Assembly (NCBI RefSeq): GCF_013344475.1 | Contig: NZ_JABUOU010000002.1 | Span: 62,001-126,000 of the forward strand | DNA length: 64,000 nucleotides | Source of the DNA: Martelella limonii | Lineage (GTDB): Bacteria > Pseudomonadota > Alphaproteobacteria > Rhizobiales > Rhizobiaceae | Direction of reading: 5' to 3' | Shown: positions 34,292 to 42,940 of the stretch, one piece after another | Layout: every line of letters begins with the position of its first letter | How positions within the stretch are numbered: the stretch's first letter is position 1 | Made by a program: the position numbers and the translations under genes | The notes under the pieces: model-generated | The model's input: the letters and a program-made list of their open reading frames with translations, nothing else | The model's database searches: none | What the model was told of the DNA's origin: nothing

Positions 34292-35215
34292 TCAGGACTT
34301 GTCGTCGAGCGCGTGACGGCCAAAGTCCGCGGCCTCGACATCCTGGCCTGCCTCGACGATCGAGCGGCGAATGTCGCGCGTGCGGCTGAAAAGCTCAAAC
34401 AGCTTGTCGCCTTCGCCCCAGCGGATGGCCCGCTGCAGATAGGCGAGATCCTCCGAAAACCGCGCGAGCATTTCCAGAATCGCATCGCGATTGTGCAGGC
34501 ATACGTCGCGCCACATGGTCGGGTCGGAGGCCGCAAGGCGGGTGAAGTCGCGAAAGCCCGAGGCCGAATACTGGATCACTTCGGACTGGGTGACCGTTTC
34601 CAGATCATCCGCGGTGCCGACGATATTATAGGCGATGATGTGCGGCAGGTGCGAGACGATGGCGAGCACGCGATCGTGATGATCGGGCGCCATCGTATCG
34701 ACACGCGAACCGAGCGCCTGCCAGAACCGCGTCAGCCTTGCGACCGCGTCCGGGTCTGCGTCTTCGGACGGCGTCAGAATGCACCAGCGGCCCTTGAAGA
34801 GCCCGGCAAAGCCCGCATCCGGACCGGATTTCTCGGTGCCGGCTATCGGGTGGCCGGGAATGAAATGCACGCCTTCCGGCACGAACGGCGTCATCTGGGA
34901 AATGACGGATGCCTTGGTGGAGCCGACATCGGTGAGGATCGCGCCCTTCTTGAGATTGGGGGCGATCTGTTCCGCCACAGCGCCGGAGGCGCCGACGGGT
35001 ACCGACGCGATCACCATGTCGGCGCCGCGCACCGCATCTTCCGCAGACGTGGTATAGCGGTCACCGAGACCAAGCTCTTCTGCCCGCCGCAGCGTTTCCG
35101 GCGAGCGCGTGCACACCACGATCTCGCGGGCGACCCCCTTGGCGCGAATGTCGCGCGCGATCGACGAGCCGATCAGGCCGATGCCGATCAGCGTTATGCG
35201 TTCGAATTCGCTCAT
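34292..35215 (-). CDS. tyrC: prephenate/arogenate dehydrogenase
   Basis: A 307-aa NAD(P)-dependent cyclohexadienyl dehydrogenase of tyrosine synthesis, oxidatively decarboxylating prephenate or arogenate. The Rossmann motif is [29 protein letters not shown] and [14 protein letters not shown] are conserved, and the end contains the helical dimer domain. It overlaps hisC by the ATGA at 35212-35215. The hisC-tyrC pair is common in rhizobia, and the aminotransferase may act on phenylpyruvate as well as on histidinol phosphate. Substrate preference is inferred. Confidence 0.92.
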   Translation of the reverse strand: MSEFERITLIGIGLIGSSIARDIRAKGVAREIVVCTRSPETLRRAEELGLGDRYTTSAEDAVRGADMVIASVPVGASGAVAEQIAPNLKKGAILTDVGSTKASVISQMTPFVPEGVHFIPGHPIAGTEKSGPDAGFAGLFKGRWCILTPSEDADPDAVARLTRFWQALGSRVDTMAPDHHDRVLAIVSHLPHIIAYNIVGTADDLETVTQSEVIQYSASGFRDFTRLAASDPTMWRDVCLHNRDAILEMLARFSEDLAYLQRAIRWGEGDKLFELFSRTRDIRRSIVEAGQDVEAADFGRHALDDKS

Positions 35216-36330
35216 GCCGTCTTCGCTTCCCTGCCGAGAAAGGCCTTCAGCGCCTCGATGACGCCGAGATTGGCTTCCTCGACGCCGACGCTCATGCGCA
35301 GCGCATTCGGGAAGCCGTAGCCCGCGACGGCGCGCAGGATATATCCCCGTTCGGACAGATAGCGGTCGGCATCGGCGGCGCGCTTGCCGTCCTCATCCGG
35401 GAAGTGGATCAGCACGAAATTGGTCACGGAAGGCGTCACGGTCAGGCCGAGCGCGGTGAGCTCTGAGGTAAGCCTTTCGATCCATCCCGTATTGAAGTCG
35501 ACGGCGGCGCGGGTGAAGGCGTCATCCTTGACGGCGGCAGTGGCGGCCGCAATCGCAGGCGCATTGAGGTTGAAGGGCCCACGCACGCGTTCCAGCGCAT
35601 CGATGATGTCGTGCGGCCCGTAAAGCCAGCCGACGCGCAGCGCCGCCAGCCCGTAGATCTTCGAGAAGGTCCGGGTCATGACGACATTGCCGTTTTCGGC
35701 CACCAGCTCAAGGCCGGCCTCGTAATCGTTGCGGCGGACATATTCGGCGTAGGCGGCATCGAGCACCAGCAGCACGTTCGACGGCAGGCCCGCATGGAGC
35801 CGTCTCACCTCGGAGAACGGAATATAGGTGCCGGTCGGGTTTGCCGGATTGGCGATGAACACGATCTTCGTCCGCTCGGTGACGGCTGCAAGGATCGCAT
35901 CGACATCGACGGTCTGATCCTTCTCCTTGACCGTGACGGGCGTGGCGCCGTTGGCCAGGATCTGGATCTTGTAGACCAGAAACCCGTGTTCGGTGATGAT
36001 CGCCTCATCGCCATGACCGAGATAGATGTGGGCGAGCAGTCCCAGAAGTTCGTCCGAGCCATTGCCGCAGATGATGTTGGAGGTATTGAGACCGTATTTG
36101 GCCGCGATCGCCTCGCGCAGGGCAGACGACTGGCCGTCGGGGTAGAGCTCGAGATGCTCGGCAACCGCCTGGATCGCCGCGACGGCCTTCGGGCTCGGTC
36201 CGAGCGGCGTTTCGTTCGATGACAGCTTGTGGACCTTGCCCGCGCCTGTGCCGTGAGACTTGCCGGGCACATAGGCGGCAATATCCATGATACCGGGGCG
36301 GGGGGTCGGCTTGGTCATCAGCTCGGACAT
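35212..36330 (-). CDS. hisC: histidinol-phosphate aminotransferase
   Basis: A 372-aa PLP aminotransferase. The PLP-binding lysine is in [19 protein letters not shown], and [16 protein letters not shown] and [13 protein letters not shown] are family signatures. It transfers an amino group in histidine synthesis and in some rhizobia also serves aromatic aminotransfer, consistent with its coupling to tyrC. Length is normal. The ATG at 36330 is preceded by GAGG. An opposite-strand terminator-like hairpin lies 21 bp upstream of its start. Confidence 0.93.
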   Translation of the reverse strand: MSELMTKPTPRPGIMDIAAYVPGKSHGTGAGKVHKLSSNETPLGPSPKAVAAIQAVAEHLELYPDGQSSALREAIAAKYGLNTSNIICGNGSDELLGLLAHIYLGHGDEAIITEHGFLVYKIQILANGATPVTVKEKDQTVDVDAILAAVTERTKIVFIANPANPTGTYIPFSEVRRLHAGLPSNVLLVLDAAYAEYVRRNDYEAGLELVAENGNVVMTRTFSKIYGLAALRVGWLYGPHDIIDALERVRGPFNLNAPAIAAATAAVKDDAFTRAAVDFNTGWIERLTSELTALGLTVTPSVTNFVLIHFPDEDGKRAADADRYLSERGYILRAVAGYGFPNALRMSVGVEEANLGVIEALKAFLGREAKTA

Positions 36331-36350
36331 CGAAAAACCTCGAAAATGGA

Positions 36351-36372
36351 CGGCCTTTGCGGCCGGTTTTTT
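36351..36372 (+). terminator. plus-strand intrinsic terminator-like hairpin
   Basis: CGGCC-TTTGC-GGCCG followed by G and six T residues is a textbook Rho-independent signal on the plus strand. No plus-strand gene precedes it: hisC and tyrC are on the minus strand. It lies between the methyltransferase and hisC, and would end a transcript antisense to hisC if one exists. Confidence 0.5.
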
Positions 36373-36413
36373 GTGGGAGCAGCAATAATAGCGATGGAAG
36401 GCTTTGTCGAGGG

Positions 36414-37163
36414 TCAGCCCGGGTGTCGTTTGCGGGTGGTCGGCACGCCCTGCGGGGCAAGCGCCGGCACCAGCAGCTTGCGCTGGGCGCGCTCGGCAAC
36501 AGGCAGGCCCTGATAGAGCCGCTTCTGCGCCTCGATGACGTTGACGCCTGCAAAGGCCGGCCAGAAGGTGCGCCCTGAGCGTTCGAAACTGGCCCTGAAT
36601 TTCAGGATCGCGCGGCTTTTAGCCGGCGGAAAGAACAGCGCCTCGGAAAAGGCTGACGGGGTGAAGTTGGTTTCTCTCAGCAACTGGATGATCTGGCCCT
36701 TGGAATAGGGCCTGCCATTGCCGAACGGGGTGTGGTCCATCCGCGCCCAGACGCCGCGCCGGTTGGGGGTCACAATGATAACGCGCCCGCCGGGCGCCAG
36801 GACCCGCCACAATTCCCGCATGGTCTCGCGCGGGGCCTCGGTGAATTCCAGTGCGTGGACCAGAAGGATACGGTCGATCGAGGCATCGGGCAGCGGCAAT
36901 TCGTCTTCGTGGACGAGGGCGGTTGCCGAAAGTCCCCGCGGCGGCCAGTTGATTGCCCCTTGAGAGGCGGGCATCAGCGCCATGGTGCGCTCGGCATCCG
37001 CCGAAAGCCGGTCCAGATAGGGCAGGCAGTAGCCAAGGCCCACCAGCCGTTCCTGTGGCAGCTTCGGCCAGATCGGCGCGATCGCCATGGCGATCGAATG
37101 GGCCGCCATCATCCCCAGCCGGGAATGGTAAAACGCGCGGAGATCGACGATATCGGCATTCAT
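36414..37163 (-). CDS. SAM-dependent methyltransferase
   Basis: A 249-aa class I methyltransferase (type 11). [20 protein letters not shown] and [17 protein letters not shown] fit motifs II to IV; a glycine-rich motif I is degenerate, with [12 protein letters not shown] in its place. Substrate not known; similar proteins sit beside gloB in other rhizobia. [17 protein letters not shown] at 37163 is preferred over a TTG-led extension. It is divergent from gloB with an 80-bp gap. Confidence 0.8.
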   Translation of the reverse strand: MNADIVDLRAFYHSRLGMMAAHSIAMAIAPIWPKLPQERLVGLGYCLPYLDRLSADAERTMALMPASQGAINWPPRGLSATALVHEDELPLPDASIDRILLVHALEFTEAPRETMRELWRVLAPGGRVIIVTPNRRGVWARMDHTPFGNGRPYSKGQIIQLLRETNFTPSAFSEALFFPPAKSRAILKFRASFERSGRTFWPAFAGVNVIEAQKRLYQGLPVAERAQRKLLVPALAPQGVPTTRKRHPG

Positions 37164-37243
37164 GGGCACGCCAGGCAATGTTGGACTTCGAAGCGCACCG
37201 TACTACATTGATGGCTATAGAGTAAGCAATTGCGAGGCCTGAT

Positions 37244-38014
37244 ATGCGTCCCCTGGAAATCGCCGTCTTCATGTGCCGATCCGACAATTACGGCGTGCTG
37301 CTGCACGAGCCGGAAAGCGGCAGAACCGTCAGCATCGACGCGCCGGATGGCGACAAGGTGATGGCCGAGGCCGAAAAGCGCGGCTGGACGATCACCGACA
37401 TCTTCACCACCCATCACCACAACGACCATGTCGAGGGCAACCTGCCGATCAAGGAGAAATATGATTGCCGCATCGTCGGTCCGGTGGAGGAGGCGGTGGT
37501 GATTCCCGGCCTCGATCTCGCCGTGTTCGAGGGCGAGGCGCTTGATTTTGCTGGGCGGCGCGTCGAGGTGATCGAAACCCCTGGCCACACCGCCGGCCAT
37601 ATCTGCTACCACTTCGTCGATGACGGACTGCTGTTTGCGGCGGACACGCTGTTTGCAATGGGCTGCGGGCGACTGTTCGAGCGCCCGGCGGCCGATATGT
37701 GGCCGTCGCTTGAGAAGCTGATGGCGCTGCCCGACGAGACCGAAGTCTATTTCGGGCACGAATACACGCTCTCGAATGCCCGATTCGCGCTGTCGGTCGA
37801 TCCCGACAACGCCACGCTCAAGGAGCGTGCGGAGGCCGTAGCTGCCCTGCGCGAAGCAGGCGCGTTCACGATTCCCACCACGATCGGTCTGGAAAAGAAG
37901 ACCAACCCGTTTCTCAGGGTCGCGGATCCCGCGATCAGAAAGGGGCTTGGCATGGAACAGGCCAGCGACGCCGAGGTTCTGGCCGAGATAAGGTCGCGCA
38001 AGGACAATTTCTGA
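37244..38014 (+). CDS. gloB: hydroxyacylglutathione hydrolase (glyoxalase II)
   Basis: A 256-aa metallo-beta-lactamase-fold enzyme that hydrolyses S-lactoylglutathione to lactate and glutathione, detoxifying methylglyoxal. The THHHNDH metal motif (residues 56-62) is intact, then GHTAGHICY and the C-terminal [14 protein letters not shown] and the [14 protein letters not shown]-like region that binds glutathione. Length and motifs are normal. It is followed by a cupin whose ATG overlaps its stop by 1 nt (TGATG). Confidence 0.95.
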   Translation: MRPLEIAVFMCRSDNYGVLLHEPESGRTVSIDAPDGDKVMAEAEKRGWTITDIFTTHHHNDHVEGNLPIKEKYDCRIVGPVEEAVVIPGLDLAVFEGEALDFAGRRVEVIETPGHTAGHICYHFVDDGLLFAADTLFAMGCGRLFERPAADMWPSLEKLMALPDETEVYFGHEYTLSNARFALSVDPDNATLKERAEAVAALREAGAFTIPTTIGLEKKTNPFLRVADPAIRKGLGMEQASDAEVLAEIRSRKDNF

Positions 38015-38433
38015 TGACCGCCGACGAGATCATTCTGGCCCTTGCCATGAAGCCGCATCCCGAGGGCGGATGGTTCGCCGAAACCTTTCGGGACCCGTCA
38101 GGCGGCGGGCGCGGCGCCTCGACGCTGATCTACTTTCTGCTGAAGGCGGGTGAACGCTCGCACTGGCACCGGCTGCACACGGCGGTGGAGGTCTGGCACT
38201 ATTATGCCGGCGACGCGCTGAAGCTGATGCGGTCGGCCGACGGCAAGACGACGGAAACACAGATGCTGGGCCCGGATATTGCACGCGGCGAGCGGCCTCA
38301 GGGAATCATTCCCGCCGGCCACTGGCAGGCAGCCGAGACAACCGGTGCCTTCACGCTGGTGGGCTGCACCGTTGCCCCGGGCTTCACCTTCGAGGATTTC
38401 GAGCTTGCCGAACCGGGCTGGGCGCCCGGCTAG
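38014..38433 (+). CDS. DUF985 cupin protein
   Basis: A 139-aa cupin_5 (DUF985) protein. MKPHPEGGWFAETFRD opens it and SHWHRLHTAVEVWHYYAGDAL is the diagnostic cupin segment with metal-binding His residues. Related proteins bind sugar-like ligands, but no substrate is known. Its start overlaps the gloB stop (38012-38016), so co-translation is likely. Its own stop overlaps the converging transporter gene by 4 bp. Confidence 0.88.
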   Translation: MTADEIILALAMKPHPEGGWFAETFRDPSGGGRGASTLIYFLLKAGERSHWHRLHTAVEVWHYYAGDALKLMRSADGKTTETQMLGPDIARGERPQGIIPAGHWQAAETTGAFTLVGCTVAPGFTFEDFELAEPGWAPG

Positions 38434-39302
38434 GATTTCTTTCCTCTGATCATGTCGCGGGCCGCGATCACGGCGCCGCCGGTGATCAGCAGGCAGGCAA
38501 CGATCACGCGCCAGCCGGGTTCGCCGAATCGCGCAACGATCAGGATGATGGTCGACAGCAGCGGCGCGGCATAGCTTGCGGCACCCAGCACCTGGATATT
38601 GCCGTGCTTGACGCCGTAGTCCCAGGCATAGAAGGCAAGCCCCACCGGCAGCAGTCCAAGCCCGACGACCGCCAGCCATTCTCCGCCCGTTTGAGGCCAG
38701 ACCGTCTGCTCGAGCATGAGATGGCAGAGAAGCGACAGCACGGCGGTGGCGAGGCAGAAGCCGGTGACGACATCGGTCGAGACCTTCGAAAAGGAACGCG
38801 ACAGCAGCGAATAGCCGGACCATGTGAAGGCGCAGAGGAAGGCGGCTATATAGCCGAGGGCGTATTCTCCGCTGAGCGCCAGCCCGCCGCCGCGCGTGAC
38901 AAGCAGCGCGGTGCCGAGAAAGCCAGCTGCGGCGCCGATGATATGGTGCGCCTTGAGCTTTTCACCCGGCAGCAGCGCCGAGCCCACGACGATGAACAGC
39001 GGCCATAGATAGGCAATCAGCCCGGCATCCACGGCCGGCGCGTTGCGAAGCGCGGTGAAATAGAGAAAGTGATAGCCGAAAAGTCCCGCAATGCCGATGA
39101 TCCAGACCTTCGCCGGCTGGCGCAGCATCTTGATGCGCTCGGGCCGGGCAACAAGCACGATGATGCCCGGCACGCTGGCGATCGCAAAGGCGATGGCCGA
39201 AAGCTGAAATGGCGGCACGTTTCCCGACGCTGCGGTAAACAGCGCAAGCACGGACCACATCAGGACGGCCGTGAAGCCGATCAGTGTTGCACGCATTGTC
39301 AT
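38430..39302 (-). CDS. EamA-family (DMT) transporter
   Basis: A 290-aa drug/metabolite transporter with ten predicted membrane helices and two EamA repeats. Motifs such as YFTALRNAPAVDAGLIAYLWPLF and VGLGLLPVGLAFYAWDYGVKHG are typical of YddG-like aromatic amino acid exporters. Substrate not proved; aromatic amino acids are a reasonable guess, consistent with hisC-tyrC upstream, though that link is weak. The 3' ends of this gene and the DUF985 gene overlap by 4 bp. The ATG at 39302 is 4 bp from the stop of the DUF3108 gene. Confidence 0.85.
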   Translation of the reverse strand: MTMRATLIGFTAVLMWSVLALFTAASGNVPPFQLSAIAFAIASVPGIIVLVARPERIKMLRQPAKVWIIGIAGLFGYHFLYFTALRNAPAVDAGLIAYLWPLFIVVGSALLPGEKLKAHHIIGAAAGFLGTALLVTRGGGLALSGEYALGYIAAFLCAFTWSGYSLLSRSFSKVSTDVVTGFCLATAVLSLLCHLMLEQTVWPQTGGEWLAVVGLGLLPVGLAFYAWDYGVKHGNIQVLGAASYAAPLLSTIILIVARFGEPGWRVIVACLLITGGAVIAARDMIRGKKS

Positions 39303-39306
39303 GGTA

Positions 39307-40086
39307 TCAGGCAGGCATTCCGAATTGCGAGGCGTAGATGGTGAGTTTACCGATCTTCAGAGGAATGTTGGCCATCACCGGCGCATAGACATTCAGCTCT
39401 TCATTGAAGGCGAACCAGACCACCAGCTCGCGCGAATTGGCGAGAAATTCGATATCCTCGTCCTTGCGCTCATAACCGGCGATCGGACGGAAGCGGATGG
39501 CGCAGCCGATCGCGCGTCCCGAAAAGCCCTTGGTCGAAAACGGCCTGTTTCCTGCAGACGCCATTTCAAGGTCGAGACGGGTCTCCCCGTCGAAGATCGA
39601 GATGGTGGTGGCGCAGGGGTTGTTGGAAGGTGGCAGCAGCAGCGCGGAAATCGGGTCGATGACGTTGCGCAGATGTTTCGGCTGGACCTTTACCCAGTTC
39701 GCGTTGCGCGGGCCCGGCTCGGGCTTGATGCTCGATCCGGTGACCCGCTTGTTGGCGAAGGTGGCGCCGTAGTCGCGCGCATCGTCGCCGTCCCGGTAGG
39801 ACAGCTGGAAGGCGCGGGTCTCCGGCTTGCCGTTCTTCCACACCCCCTTGGCGTCGACCTTCACGGCGATCGATGTGAACAGGTTTCCGATTCCCGCCGC
39901 CTCGATATCGGCCTTGATGTTGTAATTGCCGTCGATCACCGTGGTGTTGAACACCGCATCGGCGATCTTGAGGCCGGAGAAGGAAAGGGTGTAAACCGTC
40001 TTCTGCTTGATATCCTCGGCATGGGCGAAGGGGGCGGCCAGCACTGCGATCGCGAACCCGAGCGCCTTGAGAAGATTTGATGCCAT
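39307..40086 (-). CDS. DUF3108 periplasmic protein
   Basis: A 259-aa protein beginning with a signal peptide (ASNLLKALGFAIAVLAAPFAHA, cleavage near residue 24). DUF3108 proteins are beta-rich and occur in many Proteobacteria with unknown function; KTVYTLSFSGLKIADAVFNT and the later PFSTKGFSGRAIGCAIRFRP are typical. It is probably co-transcribed with the downstream EamA transporter (4 bp apart). Its upstream neighbour rpmB is divergent. Confidence 0.85.
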   Translation of the reverse strand: MASNLLKALGFAIAVLAAPFAHAEDIKQKTVYTLSFSGLKIADAVFNTTVIDGNYNIKADIEAAGIGNLFTSIAVKVDAKGVWKNGKPETRAFQLSYRDGDDARDYGATFANKRVTGSSIKPEPGPRNANWVKVQPKHLRNVIDPISALLLPPSNNPCATTISIFDGETRLDLEMASAGNRPFSTKGFSGRAIGCAIRFRPIAGYERKDEDIEFLANSRELVVWFAFNEELNVYAPVMANIPLKIGKLTIYASQFGMPA

Positions 40087-40192
40087 TGCGATATCCCGCG
40101 AAAATAGGTTTCGGTATCACTGTATATGTCGCAGCCGGGGCGAAAAAAACAGCCGTAAAATCCCTGGCTCAGGGAAAAACCGGCAAATCGCC

Positions 40193-40221
40193 TTGACCTT
40201 TCCTGAGAGCAAGATTATAGA
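40193..40221 (+). promoter_or_regulatory. strong sigma70 promoter of rpmB
   Basis: TTGACC (40193-40198) and TATAGA (40216-40221) have a 17-bp spacer. The leader to the rpmB ATG would be about 85 nt and can fold into small hairpins, one of them CGGGG-N8-TCCCG, which might allow autoregulation by L28. This is the best-scoring sigma70-like promoter I noticed in the window. Confidence 0.65.
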
Positions 40222-40312
40222 ACCGCAACTTTCCAATGAGCCGCCAATTGGATCGCGGGGTTTGTTTGTCCCGTTGAATGCCATGGCTAACATAGAATAA
40301 ATAGGTGAAACC

Positions 40313-40609
40313 ATGTCCCGCACGTGTGAATTGACTGGCAAGGGCGTGCTGTCCGGCAACAATGTCAGCCATGCCAACAACAAGACCCGCCGCAAGTTTC
40401 TTCCCAACCTGTGCCGGGTGACCCTGATGTCGGAAGCAACCGGCATGAGCTACCGTCTGCGTGTTTCGGCAGCGGCACTCCGCTCCGTAGAGCATCGCGG
40501 TGGTCTCGATGCATTCCTGATCAAGGCTGGTGAAGGCGATCTTTCGCCGCGCGCCCGCCTCCTGCGCAAGGAAATCATCAAGAAGACGGCTGAACAGGCC
40601 GCTGCCTGA
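40313..40609 (+). CDS. rpmB: 50S ribosomal protein L28
   Basis: A 98-aa L28. [33 protein letters not shown] is the canonical start, with the basic C-terminal region [18 protein letters not shown]. The alphaproteobacterial form, about 95-100 aa, is longer than the E. coli 78 aa and lacks zinc-binding Cys pairs. It has its own promoter and a strong terminator directly behind. Gene order with DUF3108 upstream is common in Rhizobiales. Confidence 0.97.
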   Translation: MSRTCELTGKGVLSGNNVSHANNKTRRKFLPNLCRVTLMSEATGMSYRLRVSAAALRSVEHRGGLDAFLIKAGEGDLSPRARLLRKEIIKKTAEQAAA

Positions 40610-40633
40610 TCCAAGGCAACTGATCATATTGGG

Positions 40634-40670
40634 GAGCCTTGCCGCATGCCGGTGAGGCTCTCTTTATTTC
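40634..40670 (+). terminator. intrinsic terminator after rpmB
   Basis: GAGCCTTGCCG (40634-40644) and CGGTGAGGCTC (40650-40660) pair over 11 bp with two wobbles and a 5-nt loop, followed by TCTTTATTTC. It lies 25 bp past the rpmB stop and 9 nt before the candidate preQ1 aptamer, so downstream transcription needs read-through or a separate promoter. Confidence 0.75.
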
Positions 40671-40678
40671 TACTCCAA

Positions 40679-40708
40679 CTGGTGGCATCACCCAGGATAA
40701 AAAAATGC
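40679..40708 (+). ncRNA. candidate preQ1-I riboswitch overlapping the start codon
   Basis: The RNA CUGG-UGGCAUCAC-CCAG-GAUAAAAAAAUGC fits preQ1-I. P1 is CUGG/CCAG, the loop ends CACCC as in Bacillus queC, and the A-rich AUAAAAAA tail is the same as in that aptamer. A pseudoknot can form between GCAU in the loop (40685-40688 region) and AUGC of the tail, which contains the AUG start at 40705. The AGGA ribosome site is at the base of P1. Ligand binding should therefore block translation of the transporter. The gene it controls is a queuosine-precursor transporter, which agrees. Sequence resemblance is visible; ligand and function are inferred. Confidence 0.7.
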
Positions 40709-41331
40709 GGCAGACAGTGATCGTCTATAGCCTGCTGATGGCAGGCGTCGTGCTTCTTTCAAACATTCTCGTCCAGTATCCGGTTTCCGGATCGCTTTAT
40801 GGTATTTCGCTCGCCGATCTTCTGACCTGGGGCGCGTTTACCTATCCGCTTGCCTTTCTGGTCAATGACCTCACCAATCGCCAGTTCGGTCCGTCTGCGG
40901 CCCGCAAGGTGGTGATTGCCGGTTTCGTGGTGGGCGTTGCGTTTTCCTTCTACGCCTCGGTGCCGCGAATCGCGATCGCATCCGGTACGGCGTTCCTGGT
41001 CGGCCAGTTCCTTGATATCACGGTGTTCAACCGTCTGCGCCGCCAGACCTGGTGGAAGGCTCCGCTTGCGGGCTCGCTGATGGGCTCGGTGCTCGATACG
41101 GTGCTGTTCTTCTCGATCAGCTTTGCCGCCATCTTCGCCTTCATCGGCCCGAATGACGACTTTGCTCTGGGCATGGCGCCGCTGTTTGGCGTGTTCCCGA
41201 TCGACGTGCCGCGCTGGGTGTCCTGGGCGCTCGGCGACCTTTCGGTCAAGGTCGCCTTCAGCCTGATCATGCTGTTGCCCTATGCGGCGCTGATGTCGTG
41301 GATCAGGCCGCAAAGGACGATCGTGGCCTGA
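40705..41331 (+). CDS. queuosine precursor transporter (VUT/YhhQ family)
   Basis: A 208-aa membrane protein of the VUT/QPTR family with about six hydrophobic segments. TWGAFTYPLAFLVNDLTNRQFG is the family signature, and GSLMGSVLDTVLFFSISF is in a later helix. The E. coli relative YhhQ imports preQ0 and preQ1 for queuosine tRNA modification. The ATG at 40705 is chosen because it starts the conserved MRQTVIVYSLLMAGV; an in-frame TTG at 40639 is inside the rpmB terminator. The start codon is embedded in the candidate riboswitch. The next gene is convergent with stops adjacent. Confidence 0.88.
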   Translation: MRQTVIVYSLLMAGVVLLSNILVQYPVSGSLYGISLADLLTWGAFTYPLAFLVNDLTNRQFGPSAARKVVIAGFVVGVAFSFYASVPRIAIASGTAFLVGQFLDITVFNRLRRQTWWKAPLAGSLMGSVLDTVLFFSISFAAIFAFIGPNDDFALGMAPLFGVFPIDVPRWVSWALGDLSVKVAFSLIMLLPYAALMSWIRPQRTIVA

Positions 41332-42768
41332 TCAGGCCTCGATGACGGCTTCCACAGCCTTCCTTGCGCCATTCTCAGCAATGGCGTTGTAGGCTTCGAT
41401 AATGCCGGCGCGGAAGCCCGGCGCATCCCTGAGGTCTGCCGGAAAGATCGTCTCGACGCCCGAAAGCGCATCGATCAGCGATTCGCCATCCTGCTTTTCT
41501 GCAATCGCGATCAGATCGGCCGACAGCGGATCGGCGAGCTTTTCGCCCGCATCCGCCGCTTCCTTCACGAATCGCATCCAGCCGGCAACGGCGAGCGCCT
41601 GCAGCGGCCAGGGCCGGCCGGCGTCAAGATTGTCGGCGATTGCCGAAAGCAGGCGCTGCGGCAGTTTCTGGCTGGTGTCGGAGGCGATCTGGCGGGTGCG
41701 GTGCTTCAGTTTCGGGTTCGCGAATCGGGTGATCAGATCCTCGGCATAACCTTCAATGTCGACACCGTCGATTTCGGGAAGCGTCGGGCGTTGCTCGGTG
41801 AGCATCAACCGGAGCGTCGCCTTGCGGAACACGGTATCCGCCATGCAGGCATCCACGGTTTCAAGGCCCGAGAGCGTTCCAAGCATGGCCAGAAACGTGT
41901 GCGAGCCATTGAGCATTCTGAGCTTCATCGTTTCGAACGGGTGCACGTCGCCGGTCAGCATGGCGCCGCCTTCCGCATAGGGCGGGCGGGCGCTTGCGAA
42001 ATCATCTTCGATCACCCACTGGCGGAAGGGCTCGCAGACAATGCCGTTCGGATCGTCCTTGCCGCCATTGATGTCCTTCAGGAGTTGAACCCCCTCGCTG
42101 TCGAGCGCTGGCACGACCCGGTCGACCATGGTGCCGGGGAAGGTGACGTTGGCGTCGATCCAGTCGGCGAGCTTGCCGTCGCGCTGATGCGCAAAGGCCA
42201 GAACCGCAGCGCGCGTGAGCTTGCCGTTGTCCGGCTGGTTGTCGCAGGAGAGAACGGTGAGGCCGGAAAGCGCGTTCCCGCGCCTGCGTTCGAGGCCAGC
42301 CACGATGACGCCGATCGCGGTTTTCGGGCTTTGCGGGTTTTCGAGATCGGCGCGAATGCCGGCATGGTCAAGGTCGAGGCTGCCATTGCGGCAGCAATAG
42401 CCCTTCTCGGTAATGGTCAGGCTTATGACCGACATCGGTTCCGAAGCGATCAGGTCGAGCAGCGCGTCGATGCCGTCGCGGCCCGGATGGCAGGTGCCGA
42501 TCACGACGCCCAGTTCACGCGCCGTCACGGTTCCGCCGTCGACCTCGGCCACCAGATAGCGGTGCCCGGCGGCATCGAGCGCGGTCAGCTCTTCCACGCC
42601 TGAATTCAGCCGGCAGGCCACCACGCCGAAATCGCCGCCGGCGGCGTTCAGCCCTTCCTGGAGATACACCATCAGATGGGCGCGCGCGAAGGCGCCGAAG
42701 CCGATATGCAGGATGCGCGGCCTCAGGGTCGCGGGGTCGAAGCCGGGGCGGATGATGGTGTGGTGCAT
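41332..42768 (-). CDS. polyol/fructuronate-type long-chain dehydrogenase
   Basis: A 478-aa NAD-dependent long-chain dehydrogenase of the mannitol dehydrogenase family. ILHIGFGAFARAHL is the nucleotide-binding motif and KLRMLNGSHTFLAMLG carries the Lys, Asn and His of the catalytic site. The family covers mannitol 2-dehydrogenase, fructuronate reductase (UxuB), tagaturonate reductase and arabinitol dehydrogenase; IEDDFASARPPYA is compatible with UxuB or MtlK types, so the substrate stays open. The start at 42768 has GAGGA upstream; the extension from 42846 is not conserved. It is alone, without hexuronate or mannitol transport genes beside it. Confidence 0.82.
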   Translation of the reverse strand: MHHTIIRPGFDPATLRPRILHIGFGAFARAHLMVYLQEGLNAAGGDFGVVACRLNSGVEELTALDAAGHRYLVAEVDGGTVTARELGVVIGTCHPGRDGIDALLDLIASEPMSVISLTITEKGYCCRNGSLDLDHAGIRADLENPQSPKTAIGVIVAGLERRRGNALSGLTVLSCDNQPDNGKLTRAAVLAFAHQRDGKLADWIDANVTFPGTMVDRVVPALDSEGVQLLKDINGGKDDPNGIVCEPFRQWVIEDDFASARPPYAEGGAMLTGDVHPFETMKLRMLNGSHTFLAMLGTLSGLETVDACMADTVFRKATLRLMLTEQRPTLPEIDGVDIEGYAEDLITRFANPKLKHRTRQIASDTSQKLPQRLLSAIADNLDAGRPWPLQALAVAGWMRFVKEAADAGEKLADPLSADLIAIAEKQDGESLIDALSGVETIFPADLRDAPGFRAGIIEAYNAIAENGARKAVEAVIEA

Positions 42769-42940
42769 CGCTAATCCTCTTTCGTGGTGAGCTCGCTTAT
42801 CAGCGGATGGCGGCCTGCCGGTCAAGCCTTGTTTGCAGTGCGGCATCGGGACGCGGGCAGCCGCGCGGACAGTGCGCGCGGAACTTTAGCGGGCCCAAAC
42901 CGTTCCTGAGCGCTAATCATCCCACATAAGCGAGGGCATC

